Origin: Corynespora cassiicola
Taxonomy: Eukaryota > Ascomycota > Dothideomycetes > Pleosporales > Corynesporascaceae
Reading direction: 5' to 3'
Length of the DNA stretch: 64,000 bases
Assembly: GCA_022059125.1 (NCBI GenBank)
Contig: JAEUWY010000023.1
Location: 124,001-188,000 of the forward strand
Shown here: positions 10,702-21,647 of the stretch, piece after piece
Layout of the letters: each line of letters starts with the position of its first letter
Numbering within the stretch: position 1 is the first letter of the stretch
The notes under the pieces: model-generated
The model's input: the letters and a program-made list of their open reading frames with translations, nothing else
Database searches by the model: none
What the model was told of the DNA's origin: nothing
Program-made: the position numbers and the translations under genes

Positions 10702-12275
10702 ATGGCCGACACTCGGGATCTCGCCATCGACATTCCCGACGCCGTATCCCCTTCGCCAGAGCCTCAACCAGTGTCCAAGAAGAGCTGGCTTTCTGAAGAT
10801 GCACTTGAGAAGGCCTCCGCCTTCATCTCAGAGTGGACGCCTTTCGGTCTTGTTGCCTCCTACTTCATCTTCTCGACATGTATGTACATGTACTGCAGCG
10901 ATGGCCTGATTGCAGTCTTCTGGTTCATCTACATGTGCACCAACTTCTACATCGCTGGTGCCACCGTCCTGGAGGCCTTCATGAGCATCACGCCGTGCCG
11001 AGAAGCCAGGCAGATTGTCACAGACGCCGAGTGCAAGGGATGGCTCTTTCCCACCCCTCACGACCAGCTTCTGGTTCTGGACTTGCTTATCGTCGCCTAT
11101 CTGCCGAATGAGCAGGATATCATCATGGATCGCGCACTGTACGCCCTTGAGCAGATCGACTACCCCAGGGACAAGATTCGCATCAACATTCTTTACAACA
11201 CTCCCAAGGCCATCGAGCCCCTTGAGACCGAACTGCACCAGCTTCCACTCAAGTACCCTCACGCTAGGGTCATCAAAGTACCCAACTCTACTTCCAAGGC
11301 AGACAACCTCAACTACTTTCTCACGCTAGACACCGGGTCAGATCTCATTGCAATTTACGACTGCGACCACTATCCGCACCCCAATGGCCCACGATGGGCT
11401 GTGGAACGATTCATGGCCGAAAAAGACACCGACATTGTTCAGGGCCGATGCATCATCTTCAACTCCGCGGACACTCTCCTGACGAGCTTGATCGCCGTTG
11501 AATTTGACAAGATCTATGCCGTCTCGCACCCTGGTCGCGCGACCATGTGGGGATTCGGACTATTCTGTGGTTCCAACGGCTACTGGAGAACTTCTTTGCT
11601 CAAGGAACTCAAGATGGACGGCGACATGCTCACAGAGGATATCGACTCCGCACTCCGCGCATTTTCACGTGGAGCAAAGGCTGTCCACGACCTGAACGTC
11701 ACCTCGTACGAGCTTGCGCCGACTACATTCCCCGCCTTCTGGAAGCAACGCCTTCGGTGGGCGCAGGGATGGGCCCAAGCAAGTTTGAAGCATCTCAAGA
11801 TGGTGTACAACAAGCCACTCGACCCTCTACACCAAGACTACCAGCGAGATTTCACGGCACGCTTTGGCGTCCTGTCTCTGTTGCTCATTCGCGAGGCGTC
11901 TTACTACCTTGTGACGCAGTACACGTGTCTAGTCTTGAGCTTTGTCATTGTCAAATTTCCACGAAACGGCGAGGAGCTCTGGAAATTGGTCTATTTCCAG
12001 TATCCCATCTCACAGTGGCTGTTCATGATCAGGTTTGTGCCACCCTGCAGCGCTCTAGAGCTTCGCTAACCCGACGCCACTCCAGCATCATCTGTCTATT
12101 TGCAACTCTGTGGATCACCAACCAGGTCAAATCTGAGTTCATATCCAGGAAGATGATCATAATCTTCTCCGTCCTATACCCCTTCTACCTGGTACTTTCC
12201 GCGACGATCGGCCTCTACGGCCACGCGAGGCAGATCGTCAGGTACAGCTCCTGGAACCCAACTGCACGCACGTAG
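10702..12275 (+). CDS. Processive family-2 glycosyltransferase, membrane bound
   Basis: Exons 10702-12032 and 12086-12275 give 506 residues. The start ccgccATGgcc is a good fungal context. Two membrane helices (about 48-95) precede a cytoplasmic GT2 core with YDCD (220-222, metal/UDP-sugar binding), TED (311-313, likely catalytic base region) and QRLRW (349-353, processivity signature). Three or more C-terminal helices follow, the last after the intron. This layout is that of synthases that polymerise and export a polysaccharide. Fungal members related to bacterial Cps3-type synthases (ZtGT2, FgGT2) are known to be needed for hyphal growth on solid surfaces. The product polymer is not established. 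Neighbours with acyltransferase domains suggest that it may be acylated. Confidence 0.9.
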
Positions 12276-13820
12276 TGCTTTTCTTGCAAATTTCGCCACA
12301 GCTGGAAATTTTACTTTTGCGTAGACTTTTGGATCTTCGCGGCAGCTGAGCACCTTGCTTTTGCGTAGCTTTCTTTATTACCGCTAGAAGCCTATTTTTC
12401 TTTTTCTCTTGCATTATATCCTGGGATCGCATGGGCGTACAGTGCATACGAAGTACAAGGGCATCTATTTTAATGTAATGCGAACAATCGATACGAAAAT
12501 TTTCTTCACTATCTTGTGCACCGGGCCTTGGGCATCTCAGTCATCACGAAAGGCCACGGCATGTGTGCGACATGTCTCTTCCCGCCGCATTGCTGCCGTG
12601 AGTCCAGCAACCACAGTCAAGATCGGCAGCTGCATCATCCCGACGCGGCCCTTTTTCCCGTTGACTCGGACATTCAGCACAACGCTGAATCAATGCAGAT
12701 CTATCTGAGCTCCGAAATCTGGTTACCTCGATATTCCCCTTGTCGACATCCCCTGTGCAATGTCCATTCTCGCTCAGAAGTTTGAAGATCGCAAAGATCT
12801 ACAATCTCGATCGGCAATGATATCTTCCCAAGTCGTAGCTGATCATCGTCACGACTAGCGAGCTTCAGGTACCCGCCGTGGGGGTCTTTTGGCCAGACAC
12901 CACGTTTTTGACGCACCAGGCTTGGTTCGCCCGGCGGGTGCCTCCCGAGTCTTGAGGATGCAAGCAGACGGATCGGGAGAGACTGCATTGGTGTCCCAAT
13001 GGCCCCTGCAACCCCTGAGTATTGCAGAAGAAAAAAAATGCCATCGACATGCTTGTGATCGATCCGGGCAATGTCCAAGTCGCCAAATGCGGGCGAGGCA
13101 GGGAAAAATGAAAAGAAGCTTCAACTGACACCCAAGCTCACCCGACAAGACGCAGCAAGCTCGGAAACGATAGCTCAATGTGTTTCAGCAAGCGTAATTC
13201 ACCCATGATTCTAAGCTAGGTTTCCACAGGCCTTCTTAGGTTTTTCTAGGTACCCTCGACAAACGGTACCTTTACATTGAAACACTCGATTCGGGCACGA
13301 GCACGCGCACTGCCACGTTGAGATTCTGTCCCGAGGCATCGCAAATATTGCGATTGTCGCCTTGTCTCGATGCCGGGGAGACACTCGGTGGCTTCTGTGG
13401 CTAGATCCATGGCGCTACGGCTGAGGCGTGCGCCTTAGTACGGCGGGCGAAAACACAGGAAACACCGGTCCGGACGCCATCTCCTGCACGTCACTCTTGG
13501 CGCGATATCTCAACCTCAACATACTTTTTCCGGCCTGCAGCCACGATAAGTAGCTTGCTGTAATTGTACAACCAGAAAACGGGGATTCACTGGTCGGCGA
13601 CGACCCCAGCGCTGGCTGCATAGGGTGAGGAGGCGTTGATCTCGGCTCTCCCCACGGACCAGCTGAGGAGAAGACACTTGGACCGTCTTGGGCCATAGAC
13701 AGGCACGTGGCTGGCCGGAGCTTGATGTCTGTTTTCTTCTTACATTGTGTTGTCTGCAGATGTCTTTCTCGTGCTCTGCTCTCTTGCCTTGTGTGTAAAC
13801 AGCTGCGCCAGTGAGCCAAC
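12276..13820. other. Intergenic 1.5 kb, no gene seen
   Basis: Only short overlapping frames occur, without family motifs. The 3' end of the GT2 gene and the promoter of the next acyltransferase-like gene lie here. The motif cttttgcgtag occurs twice (about 12314 and 12358) just after the GT2 stop. Confidence 0.4.
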
Positions 13821-15186
13821 ATGTCGCTCCAAGACAATCGTTTGTCGGCTTTCTTCTCTTCAAAATCCTACGATGCTGGCAGAATTGCGTCGCACGACTA
13901 TCTCCTCGGTCTGCGCGGCATTCTGGTGATTCAGTCCTTTCTTTTCGTCTTCTTTCAGACCTTCCTGCCCGCTGCAGTCGCCGACTCCAAGAACACCGAG
14001 GGTCCGCTTTACCAAATCGTTTTCCGCAAGCTCTTCTCGGTGCTCTTCTGGAATGAGTCCTTAATCTACTCCTTCATTATTCTCATTTCTGCGAGGACCG
14101 TCTGCCTTCCATTCTTGAAGAACACCAGCCGCGCAGTCTGCTCGTCCTCAATCTTTCGTCGCAACATTCGACTATGGATCCCAACCTTTGCCATTTTCTC
14201 GCTCTCTGCGGCGGCGTTCAGCACCACTTCGACGGACTACATCACCGAGTTCCTCACCGTCACTGAAAACATTTCCACAACCACTCCTATGCGCCTGCGG
14301 AACTTCCTCGTCTACTTCAACTCGATGTTTGACATTTTCTGGCTTACCAAGTGGTACGGTTCCCAGGCCGCCAATAAGGCCTTTCCCTCTGGAACGCTCT
14401 GGATCGTCTCGGTGCTCTACCAGCAGAGCTACACTGTCTACATGACCATGATCATCGTGCCCTACACGCGCAAATCCTGGCGCGTGAAAGCGCTCCTGTT
14501 CTTTATCCTCACCGCCTGGTGGGTGCAGAGCTGGGCTTGGTACAGCATTACCGGCCTCCTTATCGCAGACGCCGTCTGCAACATGAACTTCCAGTTCCGG
14601 TCCCGCTGCGGCTTTCGCGTCGGCAAGATTGGCATTCCCACATGGCCTCTCTATGCAGTGCTCGTCTTCGTCGGCGTTCTTTTGCAGTACCTCTTCATCG
14701 CGTGGAAGCCCGAGAAGAGGGACAACGAACTCTATGGCCACACTGGCTTGTACACCGACGGGTCTCTCAACGAGAAGGTTGATGTCGAGCAGCCGCAGGC
14801 CAGGGTCGACAATTACCTCATCATCCTCGGGGTCATGCTGTGGGTCGAGACGTACGAGGGCGTGCAGTCGCTGTTGAAGTGCAAGATTCTCGTTGAGATG
14901 GGAAAGCGGAGCTTCAGTGAGTCAAGCGCTCGTGATTTCTTTTCCCAACCCGTTACTAACGGCATGCGCAGGCGTGTTCCTCGTTCAACCCGTGCTGATC
15001 TACACTGCCGGCATCAAAATGTACATGCAGATGCATGCAACGGGGGCTAACCATGAGGCTGCAACCTTTGCATGCCTCGTAGTCTGTCTGCCGCTCGTCG
15101 CCCTAGCGTCGGAAATTTTCTACAGGGCCTTCGACCTACCAAGTATCGCCATCGCAAAGAAGGTGTGGGAATGGGTCAGAAAGTAG
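13821..15186 (+). CDS. Acyltransferase-3-like multi-pass membrane protein
   Basis: Exons 13821-14916 and 14972-15186 give 436 residues with about ten hydrophobic segments. It parallels the acyltransferase half of the protein at 6393-9518. In both, an N-terminal YLxGL segment begins the domain, an arginine-rich loop precedes a WIP/MIP motif, and a shared core reads LW-I-V-Q, then K-W, then QSW and GLL-D. In the N-terminal helix (DYLLGLRGILVIQSFLF) no histidine stands where typical acyltransferase-3 enzymes and the neighbour have one. So it may be a divergent enzyme or a non-catalytic partner, for example an exporter. The second exon is fixed by SVFLVQPVLIYTAGIKMYM joining in frame. A role in the same surface-glycan pathway is inferred from position and homology. 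Confidence 0.75.
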
Positions 15187-16008
15187 GGGGGGTGTCCGCA
15201 GAAATTGTGGGTCTCAACAATTTGACAGCGTTTGAGAGTTTGTCGGGATGTGTTCTACGGAGGCGCAGGTATACTTTTGCGGGTTTAGCATAGCGAAGGG
15301 TCGGCAGCCTTATAATTGGTACATCACATCATGTTCTCCATTTAATATTTCTCGTAGTATTCTTATCGATACCTCTGGTGCATGGATCGCCGGCACATTG
15401 TTCCGCGCAACTTGTTTCTGTCGCGTCTGTCGTTCGCAAGTCGCAGCCCCACATTCCCCAACTTTCCTTCGGAGACATCCCCAACCGCAGCTGAGTCAGG
15501 CCCAAGCTTCTAGTGTTGACCGGCCGTGCGGCAGGGGCCTGGGATAACTGACTTTTTATATTGCAAACTTCAATTACTTTTTCATCTCGGAGTTTTGTAG
15601 CGTGCCGGGTTTTCGGGAACCGTTGTACTTGCGGCAGAGTCCCGCGAGCCTCATTTCTGGTGCTCGCCCTGCCCGTCGCCTGTCACCCTCTTTGACGCAG
15701 AACGGTCTTCCAACGATCGAGTGCGAGAAACAGCTGCGTACATGTCGCATCAGCGATTTAACCGACTTGGTATTTTGTCCCCACTGTCTAGACACGTCTA
15801 CAACCCCAGCAAGCAGGCTACCCCGCAATCCTTCCCGTGCACATCACATAGTCACGCTCACACATTGCTGTGGGCATTTGAGAATGCGGGCCCCACGTTC
15901 TGCTGCCGTGCATCGCTGGTAGATAATCTATTTTGTTTCCGAGTGCCAGTTTCGCTACACATCGTGAACACCCAGACGTACCTAAATATACTAAACCAGT
16001 GGCCCAAG
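15187..16008. other. Intergenic 0.8 kb, no gene seen
   Basis: It contains the 3' region of the acyltransferase-like gene and the promoter of the MFS gene. No supported coding frame or RNA gene. Confidence 0.4.
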
Positions 16009-17803
16009 ATGGCCACCAAAGATGACAATCCAATAGACACCAAGTCCGACATCGAGCACAATGAAAAAGCAGCCGCTGAAGAGCCATGGGTAGAAAACCC
16101 AGCATTGGACAAACGCCTAAATCGCAAGTTTGACCTGCACATATTACCGTGGCTGTTCGGGATATGGTACCGCCTTCGCCCTTCCACACTTCCCAGGCCT
16201 GAACGTGTAGCTGATGGCCAGATATCAGGCTCTTCTCCTTCATCGACCGCAGCAACATCGGCAATGCCCGAATCGCAGGCCTCCCCCAAGACCTCAACAT
16301 CTCAACCGGAACCGCCTTCAACGTCGCACTGCTCGTATTCTACATCCCCTACATCCTCGTCGACGTGCCGTCCAACCTCGCCCTCAAGAAGTTCCGCGCG
16401 GGCACGTATCTTCCGTCGCTGATCACGGCGTGGGGTCTGGTGTGTACCTTCATGGGCTTCACCAAGAGTTTCGCGGGGCTCGTCGTGTGCAGGCTACTCC
16501 TAGGCCTGTTCGAGGGTGGCATCCTCGGAGGCGTCATCATCTACCTCGCCATGTTCTATCCGAGACATGTCATGCTGTACCGCAGCGGGCTGTTTTACTG
16601 CGCGGCCCCGCTCTCTGGCGCGTTTGGCGGTTTGCTGGCAAGTGCTCTTGGGAGAATCAGCTATGGAGGGTACAACCATTGGCCATGGATCTTCTTTAGT
16701 GGGTCACGCATTTCCATCTTGGACCCTGTGGAGCTGACATTGGTGTAGTCGAGGGCGCGGCAACGGTGATTTTCGGGGTAGTTTGCTTCTTCTTCATGCC
16801 CGACACACCAGCTGCCGCACGATTCCTCACCGACGAAGAAAAACAGTGGGCGTTGCGCCGGATGCGGCACGACTCTAGCGGAGCCACAGCCGTGAACGTC
16901 GATCAGGAGGAGTTCGACTGGCACTGGGTCAGGATGGCGCTCAGGGCGCCACAAACGTGGTTCTGTGCGTTTGTGTGGTTCTTTTTGCTTGTGCCGCTCT
17001 ATGTAAGGAAGAAAAAAAAATCCTCCGGAATGGGATGCTGCACCTGCGGCGATCTCGTGGATGGAAAAGAAGCTTACTTTTGAGACAGAGCTTTTCGCTT
17101 TTTCTTCCGAGTATTATTGCGGGGATGGGATATCGATCGACAGTCGCGCAGCTGTTTACCGTTCCGCCCAATATGGCTGGCTTTGTCACCGTCATACTGA
17201 CCGCCTATCTCTCCGATAAGCTGAAGAACCGAGGTTACTTCATAGTAGGTGGGACAATCATTGGCATTTGCGGATACATCATGTTGCTTGTCGCAGAACG
17301 AAATGCGGTCAGGTATGCTGGAACGTTTCTCGTAGCCGTCGGCGTATTCCAAGGCTCACCAATGTTGATGGTACGTGAATCCTGGTGGCATCGAGAGACG
17401 TGCATATTATAATACTGATAATCGTAAGGGATGGGTCTCTAACAATCTGGCACCGCATTATGTTCGTGCGGTGGGCGTTGGTGTTGTTATTAGCATCGCA
17501 AACTGCTCGGCATTTATCGGTACCTTCATATACCTGCAACGCGATGCGTCAGTACTGCCCAAAAGCTCGAATTGGCATCATATTTCCGGGAATAAACTAA
17601 CGTGACATAGGCCAAAGTATACGCTCGGACATGCAGTCAGCTTGGGTGCGTTGGTGTTGACGCTTCTGCTTGCACTTGCACAGATTGTTTACCTGAAGTG
17701 GGAAAATAATAAACGGATGCGGGGTGATCGGGACGGGAGACTATTCGAAGAAGATGTAGATAGATTAGGCCACCTACATCCAGGATTTAGGTATACTCTA
17801 TGA
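16009..17803 (+). CDS. MFS permease, anion:cation symporter (allantoate/nicotinate permease-like) family
   Basis: Six exons (16009-16166, 16229-16698, 16749-17002, 17089-17370, 17429-17547, 17611-17803) join to 491 residues. The cytoplasmic N-terminus ends LNRKFDLHILPWLFGIW and leads into LFSFIDRSNIGNARIAGL, the signature of the Dal5/Tna1-type ACS family. About twelve helices follow, with the usual central loop (FLTDEEKQWALRRMR) and the second-half motif GWVSNNLAPHYVRAVG. The substrate is likely a small organic anion such as a vitamin or carboxylate, but sequence alone does not fix it. All five introns are 50-86 bp, and every splice restores family-conserved residues, so the model is firm. 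Confidence 0.88.
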
Positions 17804-18095
17804 CGAGGTTGAATACTTGATTGCTTTTACAAAGTTGCTTCTCAAAGTAATTTGCATCTGCGTGCCTAGGTATGGTCACTTTCACATATTTGCGCATCTA
17901 GCAAAACAGCAATTTGAATTCACATCACCAGCATCCTCACCGCACTAGAGCCCCTCACCCTTTCAGCTTCATGACATTTTCAACACCCTAGGTTCAGCTA
18001 CTACTCATGCAAGCTGGAGAGCTGAACCCAATCACACCAAAACCATTGTCTGCACTCAAATGAACCCACAGGAACGTTCTCGTCGCCACTGAGCA

Positions 18096-18767
18096 ATGAA
18101 AAAAAGGCCTAAGTCTCCCAAGAAAGGCAAACGGGGTCGCCGTGGAGGAAAGGGAAAGCATAACAAACGCACACGAACCGACAATCATTCCAGCGACGCA
18201 TATACACCATCGTCGCAAACCCAACCAGTCCACCAAAATAAAGTTTCCGTGGTGAAATCACCCGATATTTTCGACGATTTGAGAATCACGCCAATGGATG
18301 AGCCGGATCCGCCTAAATTTCTGAGTACCGGAAAAAAGGCTGCCAAAACTTTGGAATTTGTTTCTGAGGTCCTCCATACCATGCAAATGCGCAGCTCTCA
18401 GATACACGCCCAAATCGTTATTTACACTGCCCATATCCACCGAACAAACGATAATATAGCGCAACAATCATTCTGCACGGAGGAAGCGAGAATTTCTTAT
18501 GGTGCCAAAGTGCTAGAGGAGCTCGTTCTCAAGGCAATGGAGTACTGCAATGATTTATATATCACAGAACAAGCATTGAGGGATGTAGCGACAGAAGAGC
18601 GCAAGGGGAAGATCAAGCGAGCTTTTCGAGCCACAGAAGATGAGTTCTTGGAAAGGAGAGGGGAGTACAACGAGGAGCATTTGAGTCTCTTGGCAAAGCT
18701 TGACGAGCATCAGCTCCATCACATCATTGCAGATATGGCTCGTCTGATGGAATCATGGAATGGCTAG
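18096..18767 (+). CDS. Hypothetical basic/coiled-coil protein
   Basis: A single exon of 223 residues. The first 30 residues are strongly basic (KKRPKSPKKGKRGRRGGKGK), like a nuclear localisation or nucleic-acid-binding tail. The middle is polar and disordered. From about residue 75 to the end it is predicted helical with heptad-like spacing and many Glu/Lys. I do not recognise the family. It is orphan-like and flanked by AT-rich DNA, so it may be lineage-specific. Codon usage and a continuous frame support a real gene, though weakly. Confidence 0.5.
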   Translation: MKKRPKSPKKGKRGRRGGKGKHNKRTRTDNHSSDAYTPSSQTQPVHQNKVSVVKSPDIFDDLRITPMDEPDPPKFLSTGKKAAKTLEFVSEVLHTMQMRSSQIHAQIVIYTAHIHRTNDNIAQQSFCTEEARISYGAKVLEELVLKAMEYCNDLYITEQALRDVATEERKGKIKRAFRATEDEFLERRGEYNEEHLSLLAKLDEHQLHHIIADMARLMESWNG

Positions 18768-19307
18768 ATATACCCTCTTCTAGAATAATCTAGTAAGCGG
18801 AATACGCATAATTGAGCTGTTTGAAGCGAGCTTGCAAGTATTGAGTTCATTGTGCACGTCTAAAATATGTATAATTTGTCTTTGCAACTTCAACATCCTA
18901 TACCGCGACTGGAGAAACCTCTCAGAAGAATCATCAATATATCTTAATAGTTATCATTATGTTAGGCTAATCTTCGGCATTCAAGACATTTTTGAGGTTA
19001 TCGAGGGAAAAGTAAAGGCGTTATACTTTAGTTGGCTTTCACTTACGCTTTTTAAATTTAAACAATGTGTGAATGCCATTACCTAAATATCTCCTAAAGA
19101 TAAGAACTCTCTATTCCCTCCACGGATCTTTGGCAATCTCTTTCTTCCTCCACACTACGCGTACTGGCATCCAGGACATCACCATTCCGGACGGCACTTC
19201 CCAGGACAGCGATTCTACGAACATCGTCTAAAATTCCGAAAGCAATGTCATCTTCGTGGTTCCCGTCCTCACTGTTATTCTGCCTCCTCAAGAGAGAAGT
19301 GCGATCT
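18768..19307. other. AT-rich intergenic
   Basis: The segment around 18780-19090 is AT-rich with no gene. The rest is the likely promoter of the BTB gene. Confidence 0.4.
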
Positions 19308-20210
19308 ATGTTGCCTGACCAAAGTGACGCGAGAACTAGACATGCAGAATACCTCCTCTCGACGCGTACAGGTGCTGACTTCTTGTTGATCCACAGTGAA
19401 TGCGAATGGATGATCCATTCACAATGGATCATTGGAACATCGCAGGTGTTCCAAGATTTTTTGTTTCCTAGCGGGGTAAGGCCTTCCAAACATCAATGTT
19501 TACCAAGGAATAACTCAGCTTCAAAGGTCTGAGACCCCAACATCACGCGTCACCAGTGGGATGCGTCCTTCGAGCCGGTTCTGTTCGACCGTTTCGTCGA
19601 ACACATCTACCGGGGGACGTACACCCTGGACGACGGTGGCAAGCTCTCTCAGCTCCACCACACAACCCGAGTTCCCCCCGGCGTCCACCCGGCGGCCTAC
19701 CGACACCCCAGTGGACGACATCCGTGCCTCGCGCACTTCGAGATGTACGCGCTGGCCGAGCGGCTCCAGTACCCGGAGCTCATGACCACCGCACTCGCCA
19801 AGTTCCACGAGACGGCCGTCGGGGACCGCCTGCTCGACCCACGATTCGTCTTCGACTTTGTCCAGGCACTGTGGGATCCCAACGTCCGGTTCATCGTGGA
19901 CCGCGACGGCCGCCTCAAGCGGTATATGGTCCACCTTGTCGTTGCCTGGCAGCACAAGTTCTGGACAATCAGGGAGCGCAACGACTTTGTCAATCTTGTT
20001 GCGGGTCCGGAGTTCGACCGGTTCAAGGCCGAGCTCCTGGACTGCAGGATGGACAACGGGCAGATGCTCATGCAGAACCCGTACGAGAACGAGGCGTGGA
20101 AAAGCAGGCGGAGTGAGCGTCGAAGGGGGGTGGGCACCACGGTGCGGTGGCTCTTGAACAGCACTGGGGAGGATGAGGAGGAGATTGTGGACGCGGAGGA
20201 CGACGATTAG
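19308..20210 (+). CDS. BTB/POZ domain protein, two exons
   Basis: Exon 1 (19308-19475) encodes the first BTB strands and helix: ADFLLIHSECEWMIHSQW then VFQDF. Exon 2 (19557-20210) continues WDASFEPVLFDRFVEHIYRGTYTL and then MYALAERLQYPELMTTALAKF, the closing part of fungal BTB proteins. The join gives 273 residues with an acidic tail. BTB domains dimerise and often recruit cullin-3 ligases; fungal single-domain versions are numerous and mostly uncharacterised. Both halves are in the same genomic frame, separated only by a TGA at 19530-19532. The 81 bp intron proposed here removes that stop. If it is not spliced, the gene is truncated. An upstream ATG at 19245 is also in frame. Exon 2 is much more GC-rich than exon 1. 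Confidence 0.6.
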
Positions 20211-20772
20211 AGACGCCAGCAGAGCGCGCCCGTCTTCTTTCTTTCCTGGCAAACCCCTCGACCGCTTTCCGCGAATTCTTTCCGGCAGTTCTTTCGTCGA
20301 CTTCTTTCTTGATGCATCTCGGCATGGATAAAGCTCAATTCTTTCCGGCCCGTCTTTCTTCCCTCCATCGGTGGTGTAGGGAGCTCGAGTGTACCATAGC
20401 GTCATCTGTCATGATACCCAATATCAGTTCATCATTCGTCAGTCGTCACATAAATGTCTTCAATTGCAGGTCAAAATCTAGTACCATGTCGTCGTGATGA
20501 TCCCTCGTCCCGCCCTGGTCAAGTCTTGATGAAACAGTCAAGTGCTATACGCGCGAAGTTTTTCGTCGATAAATGTCGTGAGATTCATTAGGATATCTCA
20601 AACCAACAAAAGAAACAAAAGACTACGACTACAATTTGAGAGACATGATCAGGCATTATAACCGTCTGCGCAGCAGTTCCTCCGACCCACACGCTCAGCG
20701 TGGTCCCGAAGAACACAGTTCTTCATACAATCTCGTACAATCCGGAGATCCGTTCCAACATAGCGAGGATGT
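20211..20772. other. Intergenic between converging genes
   Basis: No gene seen. It holds the 3' ends of the BTB gene and of the secreted repeat gene. Confidence 0.4.
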
Positions 20773-21647
20773 TTACATCCTAGCCCAGTAAACAACACCC
20801 CTCTTTCCGAGGCGCTGGCCGCGAAGAGCCTGAGCAGCGTTGTCGTTGGGCTGGGCGTCACCAAATCCGCATCCGCCATCACGCTCCTGAGCCACGACGG
20901 CTCCGGCGCACTTCCCACTGTTGAATCCACAGCAGCCAGAGTTGCAGTCAGCATCGGAGGAGCAGGCACCGGTGATGAACTGAGTGCCCTGGCCATTTCC
21001 GGCACCCTCAGCGTTAGCAGCAGCAGCAGGCTGGGCGGCGCCCTGGGTCTGGGCCTGGGCTTGCGCGTTGCCGTTGCCATTGGCGTTGCCGCCGCCGTTC
21101 ATTGCCTGGACGGCGTTGTCGTTGGGCTGGGCGTCGCCGAATCCGCATCCTCCGTCGCGCTCCTGGGCAACCGCAGGGGCAGCACATTTTCCAGAGTTGA
21201 ACCCGCAGCAAGCAGACGCGCAATCTGCGTCCGAGGTGCACGCGCCGGTGATGAACTGAGTCCCCGGGGCAGCGGCGGGAGACGTAGCAGGAGTATCGGC
21301 AGCCTGGGCGCTCGCATTGCCGTTGCCATTGGCATTCGCGTTGCCGTTGGCGTTGGAAGCTCCACCCGTCAGAGCTTGGGCCGCGTTGTCATTCGGCTGA
21401 GCGTCGCCAAAGCCACAGCCACCGTCCCGTTCCTGGGCGATGACTGGGCCGGCGCACTTGCCAGAGTTGAAGCCACAGCATCCAGATGCGCAGTCGGCAT
21501 CAGATGTGCAAGCTCCAGTGATGAACTGGGTGCCTTGAGCAGCGACATAGAGAGAAACTGAATGAGGTCAGCCAAAGAAGCCAGGGGGGTTTTGCTTTGG
21601 AAATCCCTACGGTTCAAAAGAACAGCGATCTTGAAAAGAGGGGCCAT
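20773..21647 (-). CDS. Secreted protein with three tandem six-cysteine BAS2-like repeats
   Basis: Exons 21611-21647 and 20773-21557 (minus) give 273 residues. The first exon plus LSLYVAAQ forms a signal peptide cleaved near residue 20. Three 57-residue repeats follow at 21-77, 111-167 and 203-259. Each has GTQFITGAC, SDADC, CCGFNSGKC and ERDGGCGFGDAQPND, with six cysteines at identical spacing. Linkers of 33 and 35 residues are rich in Asn/Gly/Ala. The tail contains a dibasic KR followed by GVVYWARM, a possible Kex2 site. The single-repeat relative is the biotrophy-associated secreted protein 2 family of rice blast and other plant pathogens. A role as an apoplastic or host-directed protein is inferred. 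Most known relatives have one unit, so the triplication is unusual. Confidence 0.85.
20818..21534 (-). repeat. Three 171-bp coding repeats
   Basis: Repeat units lie at 21364-21534, 21094-21264 and 20818-20988. Protein identity between units is very high, and linkers differ in sequence while sharing Asn/Gly/Ala bias, consistent with internal duplication. Confidence 0.85.

Noticed and set aside
11547..12275. 242-codon plus-strand frame
   Set aside because: Only its last part is real (second exon of the GT2 gene); the rest is an alternate frame of exon 1.
14172..14741. 189-codon minus-strand frame
   Set aside because: Antisense to the acyltransferase-like gene, with low-complexity charged sequence.
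19521..20405. 294-codon minus-strand frame
   Set aside because: It is a shadow of the GC-rich BTB exon, with no family motifs.
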